A program made the translations under genes and the position numbers. A stretch of DNA of 64,000 bases, taken from contig JAACJO010000001.1 in assembly GCA_013368445.1 (NCBI GenBank), forward strand, positions 1,550,001 to 1,614,000, given 5' to 3'. The notes below the pieces were generated by a model, which was given only the letters and a program-made list of their open reading frames with translations, was not told the DNA's origin and ran no database searches. Below, piece after piece: positions 24,525 to 37,710 of this stretch; position 1 is the stretch's first letter; each line of letters starts with the position of its first letter. This stretch comes from Leucocoprinus leucothites. Taxonomy: Eukaryota > Basidiomycota > Agaricomycetes > Agaricales > Agaricaceae.

Positions 24525-25097
24525 ATGCATCCATACGACTTTCCTCATTCCATCCCAACCCCTCCATTTTCTCCCAACAATCAGCAGCTTCCTCCGCATG
24601 ATGCCGACAATCCTCTCAAGTCCACCGTCAATCTCCTTGACTCCCTTGTAGCTTTTTACCAGCATGAGCGAATGTGGGTTTATCGCACCCGCGCCGTCCT
24701 CGAGGAGGCTTTCGATAACCTCCCGGCAGTCACTCCCTCGGCATCAAAGGAGAATCCACTTCCATCTCCGTCAGCTTCGTCCTCACCCTCTGCCGCAACG
24801 CCAGAATCCTCATCTTCGGACCAATCAACTGAACATGCCGCAGAGCCGAAATCTCCTCGGCCGGGGCAACTGCCGTCTCGCTGGATGCGCCGGAAGAGGG
24901 GCTTCAACCTGAGACTTGAAGGGATCGCAAAGCCGAAACGTCTTTCCAAGCCCTTGCGCAGGAATCAGCAGGATCAGGATGCCAAGGAACACATTCTTGA
25001 GCTATTTGAGAAAATGATGGAGGATCGAATGGAAAGTTGTCAACGGGTGAATAAACTTGTACGGAGCGCGAACCGTGCCTATCTAGCTAGCCGGTGA
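24525..25097 (+). CDS. Conserved-looking protein of unknown function, 190 residues
   Basis: An intronless reading frame starts at an ATG 65 bp after a TATATA element. The N-terminal third contains STVNLLDSLVAFYQHERMWV followed by a helical segment. The middle is a disordered Ser/Pro/Ala-rich linker. The C-terminal third is basic (SRWMRRKRGFNLRLEGIAKP) and ends in a predicted helix (LELFEKMMEDRMESCQRVNK). No membrane segment, signal peptide or known domain is seen. The basic region suggests nucleic-acid or membrane-surface contact, which is only inference. Confidence 0.7.
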   Translation: MHPYDFPHSIPTPPFSPNNQQLPPHDADNPLKSTVNLLDSLVAFYQHERMWVYRTRAVLEEAFDNLPAVTPSASKENPLPSPSASSSPSAATPESSSSDQSTEHAAEPKSPRPGQLPSRWMRRKRGFNLRLEGIAKPKRLSKPLRRNQQDQDAKEHILELFEKMMEDRMESCQRVNKLVRSANRAYLASR

Positions 25098-25632
25098 TCG
25101 ACTGTCGGTGAGCGTCGCCATTCGCCCAGCTTGGGAAACGCACTCATCGCCGCCCTGCAGCTTGGCTGATACCTGTATCATATACCCGGCGTCGAGCCGA
25201 ATTGCTATTGGCCGTCGTAGCTCTTCCCTGTATCAATGCTTTGGTGATATCATAGAGGGGGGATTCTCAGGGGAACAATCCTCCAATCACATCCTCTTTC
25301 CTTATTAGTTCCATTTATTTCCTTTGCCCAAAGCTTTGTATCTGGTAGCGAACCTCCTGTACATAGTATTCATATGTCAACAACATCTCTGTGTCATTGG
25401 GTGTATCACTGTATCTCTCAACTAATTGACATTCTGTTGGTTTGACTTGATCACTGAATCTGATTGGCCAGTGAGGTGCACTGCCAAAGATGACCAAACA
25501 ACACTGCTCGGCGCAGGCAACAAGTAGCACATCGGCACAACAGCTCACTCACTACGCCAGTTTCCAGCCCCCTTCCGCAGTTATTTCACTCCTTGACCTT
25601 TATATCCTTTGTAATTCTTCTAGTTCCTGAGG
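25098..25632. other. Intergenic region, 535 bp
   Basis: Between two plus-strand genes. Nothing beyond the presumed terminator and promoter was seen; CT-rich stretches precede the next start. Confidence 0.4.
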
Positions 25633-27210
25633 ATGTCGCATCATTATGCGCCTCTCCCGAACCCTCGAATCGACAACCAGGCTCAACGTGATCAGGAAGA
25701 GGAGATGGCTGCAGCCTTTGATTATTCAGAGGACGAAGACGACGATCACGATCCCTCCGAAACTCAGCCTCTAAACTCTCAGTCATCCTCCAATCCCCCT
25801 CACACTCCCTCAACACCACCGGCTCCTCGCCCAGCGCGACCTCAGCCCTCAACTTACGACTTTGAGAATGTCGATTACGACTACCCTCCTCCCGGTTCAC
25901 CGCCACTCCCGTCCTCGAGGGCGCTTCCTAATGATATTGGCAACTCAAATGGTCTTATCCCCTCGTTTGACGAAACGGTGCAGCCTCCTCGCAGGAATTG
26001 GTTCCAACGAGCCGCAGCCTCAGTTCTTCCTCCCAGGGTCGCGGATAAAGTAGGTCTTTCCACTCAGCGGCTGTCTGGTCCAGTCGGCAGTGGAATATTC
26101 AACGACGGTGTATTCGCAAATGTCACAGCAAAACCCACTGCGCCTACGCGGATCCAGGAAGGTTAGCTTACATCTTGTTCGGTTTGCATCTTCATGGAGC
26201 TGAAAAACTGTCAGGCGACAACACTTACCTCGTACCAGAAGACGCCGGGAACGATGCCCCGCCATCATACCAGACTGCTCAGGCAGATGCTGTTCCTCCG
26301 TACTGGGAAACTACCGTCCATGCGCCATTCTCTCCAGATTCTGCTGGTGAAATGATCATCGACTCCTTGCCAACCGGCTCCGTCTTTTCGTTCTTATGGA
26401 ACATGCTAGTTTCAGTCTCGTTCCAATTCGTCGGCTTTTTGCTGACTTACCTACTTCACACGACACATGCTGCGCGCCTCGGCTCACGTGCAGGACTTGG
26501 TATCACACTCATCCAGTATGGATTTGCTCTTCGAGAAAGGCTCGATGAAGAAACAGGCAGACAACAACCTTGGCGCGATAATGCACTCCCACCTCCACCT
26601 TTTACCACTGGTGGTGACTCGGACCCCTTCCTTGGCGATCATCGTGGATTCAATTTCACATCGCCGACGTCTTCTGGGCCTATACCTGACGATCAGACTG
26701 TTTCGTGGGTCGGTGATGCCACCACAGAATGGCTGTCCTTCTTCCTGATGACCGTTGGTGAGTAACTTTTATTCTCATGGAACTCCCTCTTGCTGACATC
26801 TACAAGGCTGGTTCATCTTGTTGACATCACTCCTTGGTTTCTGGAGGGTCAAGAGATGGGAACGTGGCATTTTGGCTTCACAGAGAGAATCGACTGCGGC
26901 CGCGCAGCCCAGCGCGCCTCGTAATCTCGCGGTAGTTTCTCGGATCGAACAGGTGCTTGGACTTCAAGGCGTATCACGGGGAGACCTGTTCAGGCAGGGG
27001 TTCGGTTTTGGTAGGAATCGCAATCAGGATGATGAAGAAGTCGCCGTTGTCAGGGCTGAACAAGGGGAAGGAAGGATTGTGGGGGCGACGACCCAGCATC
27101 CGCTATTACCTTTGGATCCTGATAATCCCGAGGGCAATCGTATATTGCTCCAGGCGATCGAGAATGAGCATCGATTACGCACTGAGCTGAGGAATGCGGG
27201 GTTGGTGTGA
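25633..27210 (+). CDS. BSD2: Bsd2/NDFIP-like membrane adaptor for NEDD4-type ubiquitin ligase
   Basis: Three exons (25633-26161, 26215-26757, 26807-27210) give 491 residues. The cytosolic N-terminus is acidic and Pro-rich and holds the PPxY-type motif APPSYQT plus a second PPYW. Three hydrophobic segments follow: VFSFLWNMLVSVSFQFVGFL, GSRAGLGITLIQYGFAL and WLSFFLMTVGWFILLTSLLG. This is the NDFIP/Bsd2 layout. Yeast Bsd2 recruits the Rsp5 ligase to sort metal transporters and misfolded membrane proteins to the vacuole. The C-terminal 120 residues are soluble and fungal-type. The PPxY motifs support Rsp5 binding by inference. Confidence 0.9.
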
Positions 27211-27477
27211 AATTCATTTTAATACTTTAGGAGTGATTTCATTTTACGTGGACCATTTTTTCTTCGTCATATCTTTCTACGGTCCCTCTGCTGATCTGAA
27301 CTGGCATACTCCGATATAGTTTCCTAATGTATTATTATAATTATACCAGATGGAGAGCAGGGGGTATGATACCCCTTGCTCTGTCCTTTCAACTGGACAA
27401 ACAACGGGCGTAGGGAACCAAGTTACATTTCCGAAATTTATCCGGATATCGTCTGATAAAAATGGCAGACTGCATAC

Positions 27478-28131
27478 ATGAGAGAACAATTCAAGATGTC
27501 TCTCGCAATCCGTAAAGCTACTGTCGCCGACACCGATGCGCTCTTTCGTGTATGTCTCCTCACTGCTGACGCTGGCAAATCAGCTGTGGAATTGTTCGAC
27601 TTTCCCGAGCTCCCCGGCCTAACCTTCGCCGTTCCTTACCTCACTCGCAAAGCGACATTCGCGTACGTGCTAGAGGAAGAAGACACAAAGGAGGTGGTGG
27701 GATATATTGTTGGCAGCCACGATACCCGAGAATACGAGCAAGACGTCATTCAGAATTGGTTCCCCATCCATGCCATTCGATATCGATGTGGCTCTCCTCT
27801 CAACAATCCCAATATCAAGAAAAGCGACAAGTGGTATATTGATCGATTCAATAATCCAATCGAGCATAAAGCTCTCGATTGTAATATCGCTTTTTCGCCT
27901 GCGCATGCCCATATTAATGTGTTGGATAAGCATCAGAGGAAGGGGTGGGGGAGGAAGCTCATTGCGAAGGCTGTTGAGCATTTGAAGGAGAAAGGGGTGA
28001 ATGGGCTTTGGGTTGGGACTGACCCTAGGAATGAGGAGGGGAGAAGGTTTTACAAGAGGATTGGGTTCAGGGAGATTGAGGGCGCGTTAGATGAGAATCA
28101 GTTGGGATTGAAGTTTGTGGATTTTCATTGA
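27478..28131 (+). CDS. GNAT-family N-acetyltransferase, intronless
   Basis: A single exon of 217 residues. The first in-frame ATG is used; a second Met at residue 7 (MSLAIRKATVADTDALF) fits the usual GNAT start better. Motif A is present as HINVLDKHQRKGWGRKLI, where QRKGWGRKL matches the acetyl-CoA pyrophosphate loop Q/RxxGxG/A, and motif B as LWVGTDPRNEEGRRFYKRIG. The substrate is unknown: such proteins acetylate amines, amino sugars or protein N-termini. The absence of introns is unusual among these neighbours and may reflect retroposition or transfer. The last third is visibly richer in G-ending codons. Confidence 0.85.
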   Translation: MREQFKMSLAIRKATVADTDALFRVCLLTADAGKSAVELFDFPELPGLTFAVPYLTRKATFAYVLEEEDTKEVVGYIVGSHDTREYEQDVIQNWFPIHAIRYRCGSPLNNPNIKKSDKWYIDRFNNPIEHKALDCNIAFSPAHAHINVLDKHQRKGWGRKLIAKAVEHLKEKGVNGLWVGTDPRNEEGRRFYKRIGFREIEGALDENQLGLKFVDFH

Positions 28132-29656
28132 GTTTTTGGGGTGGAGTGTTGCTGTGAATTGAAATAAAGGGGCTTGGTGGCACGGTTGGTTACGGAGGTT
28201 GGATGCAGAGAACTATTTGTAATTGAATGGGTGACTTTACTACTAATGGTTGCTGTTGAATTGCTATTCAACTTATGTGCTTCACCTTAACGGCGGGTTT
28301 TGTATTACATTTATGTACGACTTTATGTCACCGGGTGTTGTGTCTGAGGGCCAAGTGGCGTCAGTTATATGTCAAAAGTTCGAGAGTCTGGATAAGAGCA
28401 GCGTTAAGGAGGAGCACTTTTCGTTAAATGCCTGGCTACCGGCTACTGCTCGGTTTGGTCCCGGCAGAAGCCATACTAATGGGATCCGCTCGGGATTCGG
28501 TACAAGCCATTAAAGCTCAGTGCCGATCATTGATCAATAAATTGAGGCCACGACCCTGAAGTTATGCCCTTACTTCTTCGGAACGTCGCATCTCTTTACA
28601 ACCTGCTTTCACCACACAATGCCGGACATTCGCCAGGCTCGCTCTTCGATTACATTCTGCCAAGGCTGGATTTGTTACTGTGTTAACATAAACAAGGTAC
28701 TTTGAAGAGCAATCCACTACTAATTTTAGAGACTTTGCTGTTGGAGCTGAAAGTTCTCTGATCCAGGCTATTGTGTATGTACGTCTCAAGTTTAATAGCA
28801 AATGAACGACTCGGGTACCAAAATCGAACCTTACTCCCCTCAGCCTCAGGGACGTTAATTTTCAGAAATGTACGTGTAAGGTGTCTTGCAATTTTTGGTA
28901 ACCCTGTCGTTGAGTTTCGGCACCTCACCTCACCTCAGTGACCTCAATGATACTTTTGGTGTCATGTTTGGCCAGGTTCGCTACAGCTTTTACGGCGTTT
29001 TTGACATCCTCAGTGCGACCTCTCTGCTGTATTTCTTGAGTCGCTGTGGTTCTTGTTCGTGGGCATCTGGCGAACAAACGACGAAGGAGACAGAAGCGCT
29101 ATGTGGACTGATTGGGCTGTCTTCATTTTATTGCAAGAAGCTATCGGTCCCTTCGCCACCATGCAATTACGTAGAAAGCTCAAACTAAGGGCCGGTAGTG
29201 CAAGGGTCGTTTCTTCAGTTTCCACTCCGCCAGATGAATGGTACCTTCTCCGCCGGGTCCGTGCGACGGGGTTTGGTCCACCATACTTGCTAGGAGTTGG
29301 GCAAGAGTATACCGGCGCCCACAACTTGTTATTCGCCTAATTTGTTATAAGCATACTCTTTGGATCATCACACGAGCAGAACGAATCAAGAAAAGAAAAA
29401 CTCTGGGTATATGTACACAGCTCCGGGAAGACTGTCGAGATTCTGGAACCTGTAGGTCCTAATAGGCGCTCAAAAAAGCTGTGACAACCACCGGAGCGAC
29501 CGCTCAACCCTGCAGAATAGACTATTCCATTCTTGGTAGCTCACTTTCTTTAAATTGAGGTGATCGTGTTCGCCTTCCTCCCATTCCACTTCTCTTTCTT
29601 TCCCTCTCCATCTCCCCTCAAGCCATTATCTCGTTCTCACTTCATCGTCGTTCACC
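28132..29656. other. Intergenic region with weak coding-like fragments
   Basis: About 1.5 kb without a firm gene. A minus-strand frame (28801-28562) and a plus-strand frame (29006-29340, containing LLGVGQEYTGAHNLLFA before its stop) are protein-like but lack recognisable domains and complete structures. A CT-rich tract at 29570-29655 just before the next start is typical of fungal promoters. Confidence 0.4.
29009..29340 (+). CDS. Possible 3' exon or relic, unknown
   Basis: A plus frame open for about 110 codons ends at a TAA at 29340. It contains MWTDWAVFILLQEAIGPFAT and ends in YLLGVGQEYTGAHNLLFA. Composition is protein-like. No start or upstream exon could be fixed, and no family is recognised. 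It may be the last exon of a short gene or a relic. Confidence 0.2.
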
Positions 29657-31202
29657 ATGGGCCAATTCGACTTGGTTGTTGGTGAGTGTGGAATTGTCTT
29701 TCTGGGGTTTTCGTAGTGTCACTGATAGGGAACGCTTTCCTCTTAGGTCCCCTTCTAATGGGTATCCTTTGTAAGTCGTAGCTAGCTGGTGTCGGTTGAC
29801 TGTCGCCTGACCGTACCGTGCTAGTGAATACCTACTTGTATGGTCTGGTTACCTACCAGTTCATTGTCTACTACACTTCGAGTATGTATGATGCATCTTC
29901 GTCGTATCTCGTTATATTTACACCGCATCTCTAGAGTTTGATGACGCCTTGTGGATTCGGTATGTGTTGGCTTAATTGTTACCGTTTGCACTAACCCATC
30001 GGTCCTCGTAGTGCGATCGTCGGAATCTTGTTCGTCGTGGACACTCTTCATAGTTGCATGTACGTATTTGTCTCATACAAAGGATAAGAGTGTTTTGTTG
30101 ACGCATCTATTAGTGCGGTCTACGGGGCTTGGGAGACTTGGTATGATTGTATTGATGGCAGCTAACAGGCCATGGCTAATCATTCTTTTCAGTGTAACGA
30201 ACTTTGCCAATCCGGCCCACTTTGCCAGTGCGTAGCTCCTTTCTGAGTTGCTGGATCATTTTGTTGAAGTACGGTTTCAGATGTCAGCTGGACCATCCCT
30301 TTCACCGCTTGCGCAACCTCTGTTGCTGCTCTGTTATCTCAAGGTTTCTTGGCACATCGGTAAGGTGATATCACGATCTCGATGTCTTTACTGATCAGAT
30401 TCATAGCGTCCTTATCTTGACTAAGAACAAGATTTTGACTGGTATTCTTCTTTTGCTCAGCTTCCTCGGTTTCTTCTTCGGCTTCTATGCTGGAATCTAC
30501 TCCGGTATTCTCTCCTCGTATGTAATAACTTGCGTTATGAATTTCCTGCTAACGTAATGCCGTCCTTTAGGGTCGCCAAGTTTGGTCCTTTGGCTCCATA
30601 TGTCACTTGCTGGCTCGGATTCCAAACAGCTGCTGATGTCTTGATCACCGGTACCTTGACATATACCTTGAAGAACGCACGCACAGGCTTCCACAAAACC
30701 GACACCATCATTAACCGTCTTATTCGTGGTGCCATCCAGACCGGCTTCTTCGCTTCCGTTTTCGCCATTGGCGATTTGTTCAGCTTTTTGCTTGCTCGTC
30801 AAACCTATTTCTATGCCATGTTTGCTTATCCTATCGGGCGTATCTACACGAACGTAAGGGACTTTCTTCTGCAAGTATCAACTTACGCTCACAGCTCTTA
30901 AATCAGACTCTCCTCGATACCTTGAATGCTCGCAACAGGTTCAAGAAGCAGAAGACTGGAACCGTGGATGTTGACTCTCAGGTGCGTCTCAATATTGTCC
31001 TACCGGTGAATGATCAAGTCTGACTTTTGAATAGGCCAACACAACTGCGTTCCGCATGACTGATCATTCACGCACGGATGTCAACCAAAGTGTTCATGTC
31101 AAACATGAAATCATTACGGATGCCTCCGATAAGTCTATCGATGAGCGTGATGTCAAGTATAAGTCCGACGAAGTCTATCAGCCTACCGAGACTTTGGTTT
31201 GA
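29657..31202 (+). CDS. DUF6534-type seven-helix membrane protein
   Basis: At least eleven exons. The first seven are tiny: 29657-29681, 29747-29770, 29825-29881, 29935-29959, 30012-30059, 30114-30140, 30193-30227. They join in phase to give MGQFDLVVGPLLMGILLNTY, then LYGLVTYQFIVYYTS and so on. The remaining exons encode more hydrophobic segments (ILTGILLLLSFLGFFFGFYA, FASVFAIGDLFSFLLARQTY) and a polar cytosolic tail. About seven membrane helices and this sequence style fit the fungal DUF6534 family, common and expanded in mushroom-forming fungi, function unknown and receptor-like by topology only. A CT-rich promoter precedes the ATG. Confidence 0.8.
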
Positions 31203-31526
31203 GGAACGAGTTGGCGATGGAAATAGAAGTGGTAAAAGGGACCATAATCTGATCCCGCAAATATCGTCTCTCCGCACTCCGATTATATTAGTCTCTCTAG
31301 TGCATATTTCACCTTCGTTTTAAATGCCATTCATTTGTATCTATTCCAGGCTACCTGACAATAGTCATTGCTTTTTTCTGGAGTACTTGAGCTTGAAATT
31401 GTTTCGATATGAGTTGAGAAGGAGGCTGACAGAGTTTGGTCAGTCAATTGCCATTTTGGGTAAGGGTTGGACTTAAATCAGGGGTGCTAGTTTTCGGATG
31501 TGTTATCCCTTCTCCTTACGTCCGGC
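31203..31526. other. Intergenic region
   Basis: Terminator of the DUF6534 gene and promoter of the Prm10-like gene; nothing specific seen. Confidence 0.4.
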
Positions 31527-33819
31527 ATGTCATCAGCTTCGTCTCGCAATGATAGAGGTCCCCTTGACCCCAGTTCTGGTTTTCAATCCCTACAAAGCCC
31601 ACCTGGACAACGGAACCGGTACACCTTTTCCTCCTATGACCACCCTTCCGAAATACCACCCCCAAGTGATGCCGCGAGACCGGACCAGACTCGGATACCC
31701 GAGATACAAAACAACGACATACCCGAAGGTCCTGAAGAACTCCCGGACATGATTGTGCAAAATAGAACTGATAGAATTATGCGACGCAAAGGCTACCTGT
31801 CTGGCGTCAAAGAATGGTATGCAAGTCTCAATAACACTACGGAACAGGAATCCACCGCCGCCAACGAGGAAAAACCGCCGGTATCAACTTCTGAAGGAAG
31901 GCCTACGCGACCGAGATACTTGGGCAGAGGAGACTCTATGTATTCATTCAATTCTCTGGGATCAGACTTCGAACCAGACGAAGCACAAGAAGAACCCGGG
32001 GATCGTGTTGGCACGGAAGGGCGCGTCGACGACCTAGACGGTCTTGAGAAGAATACTCTCCGCCAACTGGACTACAAGACACGACGGAAGCACATGATGC
32101 GCATAAAGATCGAGTACAACGTAACCTGTAAGAATGAAAACCATCTCCTATTGCAAGGAGCTCATTATAGTACTCAGCTATGATCAACCGACAGGATTTT
32201 CTTATCAAGCTAGCGCGAGCTCTCATGACATTTGGAGCACCCTCTCATCGAATTGAGTCTCAGCTTATTGCGGCTGCTCGCATTCTGGAGGTCGAGGCTG
32301 AGTTCATCCATTTCCCTGGCGTTATCATCTGCTCGTTTGGAGATCAGGAGCTAGGGACCTCTGAAACGCACTTTCTGAAATGCGGCGGCAGGCTTTCTCT
32401 TGGAGCCCTTCATAAAGTTCATCAGATTTATCGGGACGTTGTTCATGACGAGATCAGCGCGAAGAAAGCAGTGGCAAGCCTTGACGCATTGTTGGAAGCT
32501 CCTCCTGTCTACTCTGTATCCTTTCGGTGTTTCCTTGCCTTTTGCCTCTCTGCACTGATCTGTCCCCTCGCTTTCGGTGGTTCTTTTGTGGATATGTGGA
32601 TAGCCGGTGTTTCGGCTTTTGTCCTGTCGGTCCTTCAACTCTGTGTTGCCACCAAGAGTGCTCTCTACACCAACGTCTTTGAGTTGCGGCTTTCCGTTTC
32701 TGAAGTTGAAAGTTATGCTGATGTTGGCATAGGATCACCGTGGCTATTCTCGTATCGTTTGCTGCCAGAGGACTGAGCGCTATCCGGAGCCAGATTTTCT
32801 GCTATACGGCAATATCTTCATCTGGCATTATCGGCATTCTTCCTGGGTACCTCATTCGTATGTCGCTTGATCATCCTCTTAAAGTTGAAATGGCTGTTTG
32901 ACGAACCCTGTTAGTGATCAGCTCTCTGGAACTCGCGTCCAAGAACATCGTATGTGGTAGTGTGAAGATGGTTTACGCTCTGATTTATACCTTGTTTCTC
33001 GTGCGTCTGTTCCGCAAGCAATCATCTCGTGTTTTTATGACACTCGTTTCTTAGGGGTTTGGCCTTCAAATAGGCTCCGACTTCTACCTGTTACTTGATC
33101 CACCCTATCGTGCCCAACTGGAGGAAGTTGCTTCGAGCATTAGCAACACCATCACCCTGAGTGGGACTTGGGTGGCGGATAACAGCACCACCGTCGCTGT
33201 CCCACTGATCGGTACTTGGACCTTCAACCATAATGTTTCACCGACTCAATACGATATCACCGATGGCTGTTATCGACCCAAACGCTTTCCCTGGTACCTC
33301 CAGCCGTTCCCGACTTGGACCTCTTTCATTATCGTCCCCATGTTCTCGCTCTTATCCTCGTTGGCAAACCTTCAACCGTTCCGCAGCAAGCAGTTGCCTG
33401 TCATGGTTATAATCTCCTGCTGCTCATATGCCTCAAACAAGATCGCCAACCACTATATTTTCAACCGATCAGACATCGTATCGGCCATCGGAGCATTTAC
33501 TGTAGGGTTACTTGGCAACGTCTACTCTCGGAAAATGGGAGGTACTGCTTTTACATCAATGGTCACTGGCGTTCTGTTTCTTGTTCCGGTAGGTTGACTT
33601 TAACTCTTTTACCCGATGGTGTCCAAGTCGATGACATTGGATTCCTGGCTCTAGTCTGGTCTTTCGTATGCGGGTGGAATTACCGCTAATGGAAATGGTA
33701 TCGATATAGGAGGTGCAATGATTGCTGTGACTATCGGTATCACCGTTGGGCTGTTCATGAGCCAGGCGCTCGTATACACCTTTGGGAACCGAAAGAACGC
33801 TGCTGTCTTTTCCTTCTGA
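31527..33819 (+). CDS. Prm10-like ThrE-family membrane protein
   Basis: The soluble N-terminus (about 200 residues, disordered, then a basic helical segment) is followed by the ThrE domain: FLIKLARALMTFGAPSHRIE, EAEFIHFPGVIICSFGD and several helices (FRCFLAFCLSALICPLAFGG, ITVAILVSFAARGLSAIRSQ). A second half of more helices ends in GITVGLFMSQALVYTFGNRK. This two-part ThrE arrangement is that of yeast pheromone-regulated protein Prm10 and fungal homologs; bacterial ThrE exports threonine. The fungal role is unknown. The first intron lies at about 32128-32178 (GTAAGA to CTCAG). The ATG at 31527 is the first in frame. The stop is 48 bp from the convergent FRS2 stop. Confidence 0.85.
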
Positions 33820-33867
33820 ATATATTCATGAAATTTCAAACTATACAATGGAAACGAGAACCAAGAT

Positions 33868-35882
<2,015 letters not shown>

Positions 35883-36088
35883 CAGGATATAAGGAAAGAA
35901 TCTTCATCTTCAATTGCAAGTCAATCTCCTTGACTCGATATTATCGGTCATGTGATCGAGCCAATCAGAGTCTACGAGCGTCTGCCACAAGCTCAGCGAA
36001 TAATAAGCGCCTATAAATCACATTCACCATCTTGGTCAACTTTTGCTTATTGGTAAACCTTTTCCCGTCCTTCCATCCAGTTCATCGG
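35883..36088. promoter_or_regulatory. Shared divergent promoter FRS2 / PEX2
   Basis: 206 bp between start codons. TATAAAT at 36012-36018 lies about 75 bp before the PEX2 ATG. Confidence 0.5.
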
Positions 36089-37609
36089 ATGACCGGCTCA
36101 ACAACACTTCTGGAGCATGTCTGGCAGTCTGCTGCACCCAGGATAGCCTCAATCCATGCCTCATTAAGCTCGACCGAGGTTCCTGAGCAGCGTGCTATGC
36201 GTGTTGGCCAACTCGATGCTGAGCTCCTGGACCAGGAGCTCGCAGGGATTCTCCAGGAACCTATAATCAAAGCATTATCTCTTTTAAACGTACGTAGTGT
36301 ACTCCATGCGCTCATACTCGAAATGACGGGTTCATGCAGTACAGTATTAAAGCTCGTATTGAGCCGGAACTAACACTACTTGTACAACTCTTGCTCTACA
36401 AACTGTCAGTATGGGACAGCGGCGGAAGCTATGGTGCAAGGCTACAGGATATCAGATATGTTACTCCTTTGATACCTGGCCGACCTCTTGCTCGTATGTC
36501 CTCATGCACTCTGTTCAGATATAAGGAGCTTATCCTCATCTTAGCATCTGGCTTGCCACGAGTAACTCTTCTATGTCATGGATCTTTGACCATTCTTATT
36601 CCCTACCTTCATTCACGGCTCCGACTCCACGCTCTTTCGCAAGCCTGGCCAGATGCCCCTTCCTCGGACCGACGACGGAGAGCATGGGACACACTTACGT
36701 CGACCGAATCGTTACACACCCTATTTGGTTTACTGAATTTCATCGCTTTTTTGTGGAATGGACGGTAAGTTATAAGACCCAATTGCATCTTCTCGTGGCT
36801 CATGGTTGGACACCGTAGATATCGGACGCTTGCGGATCGGCTGCTCCATATGCGACTCGTTCCTTCGAGAGGCCAAGTGAAGCGTGATATTAGCTATGAA
36901 TTCATGAATCGTCAGATGGTCTGGCATGCTTTCACGGTCAGTCCTAAATTCATGACCGGCGGCCATGGGTCCCTCTTACCTGATATCTTCCTTGAAGGAA
37001 TTCCTATTATTCTTGTTACCGCTTCTCCACACTCGGACCGTCCGCCGGCGAGTCTATAGAATTCTTTCATTCCTCAACCCGTCGAATCTGGCTCTCTTAG
37101 TTCCGGCTTCTATTATACCCCGCATTGGATTTCCAGACTCTCAAAAGACATCTCTGACTGCAAAGAAGCGCGGAAAATTTTGGTCTCTCCCGGTTGACCA
37201 ATGTGCGATCTGTGCTGAAAACGCATCGTTCAGCCTCAACGTGTCTTCGCCCACGAACATGTTCACTGCTCTTGTTCCTCAAACAACTTCTAGTGCAGAA
37301 GGTTCAGAACATGAACCTCCAGCATACCCCATCAACATCCCCTACGTTGCTTCTTGTGGAGATATCTATTGTTACAGTTGCATTGCCGAACGACTGATGA
37401 AAGCAGCAGACGACCTCGATAAGGAGCATGGGTGGGAGTGTCTTAGGTGCACAGAGGAGGTCACGAGTGTTGATAGATACGAAGTTGAAGTCCAAGGGAT
37501 AGAAAGTGGAAGTGACTATGAATTCAGCAGCGATATTGATATAGATGCAACAGACATGTCAGGGTCGATGGGTAGTTACAGCGAGAGTGGTTTATCCGAT
37601 GACTATTAA
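36089..37609 (+). CDS. PEX2: Peroxin-2, RING ubiquitin ligase of the peroxisome membrane
   Basis: Pex2, Pex10 and Pex12 form the peroxisomal retrotranslocation channel that ubiquitinates the import receptor Pex5. The N-terminal Pex2/Pex12 domain is seen across several exons (LDQELAGILQEPIIKALSLL, LFGLLNFIAFLWNGRYRTLA, SYEFMNRQMVWHAFTEFLLF). The C-terminal RING has CAIC (about 37202), CGDIYCYSC (37355-37382) and CLRC (about 37438). At the position normally His (CxHxxC) the codon is GAT, Asp. An acidic Ser-rich tail of about 50 residues follows the RING. The start ATG is followed directly by the conserved N-terminal helix region. Convergent with the importin gene (about 100 bp). Confidence 0.9.
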
Positions 37610-37710
37610 AACGAGCATATGATATCCCTATTCCTTGCTAAGGCAAAGATATGTTCGAGAAGTCGGGGATCGAGAAGCAGAGTCGGAAACACAACCAGCC
37701 ATTGGGTGTT

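Noticed and set aside
31500..31526. Start of the Prm10-like gene at GTG 31500
   Set aside because: Nuclear genes start at ATG; the first in-frame ATG is 31527.
36032..36088. Upstream extension of PEX2 from a non-ATG codon
   Set aside because: The extension begins at TTG and has no conserved content; the ATG at 36089 starts the conserved protein.
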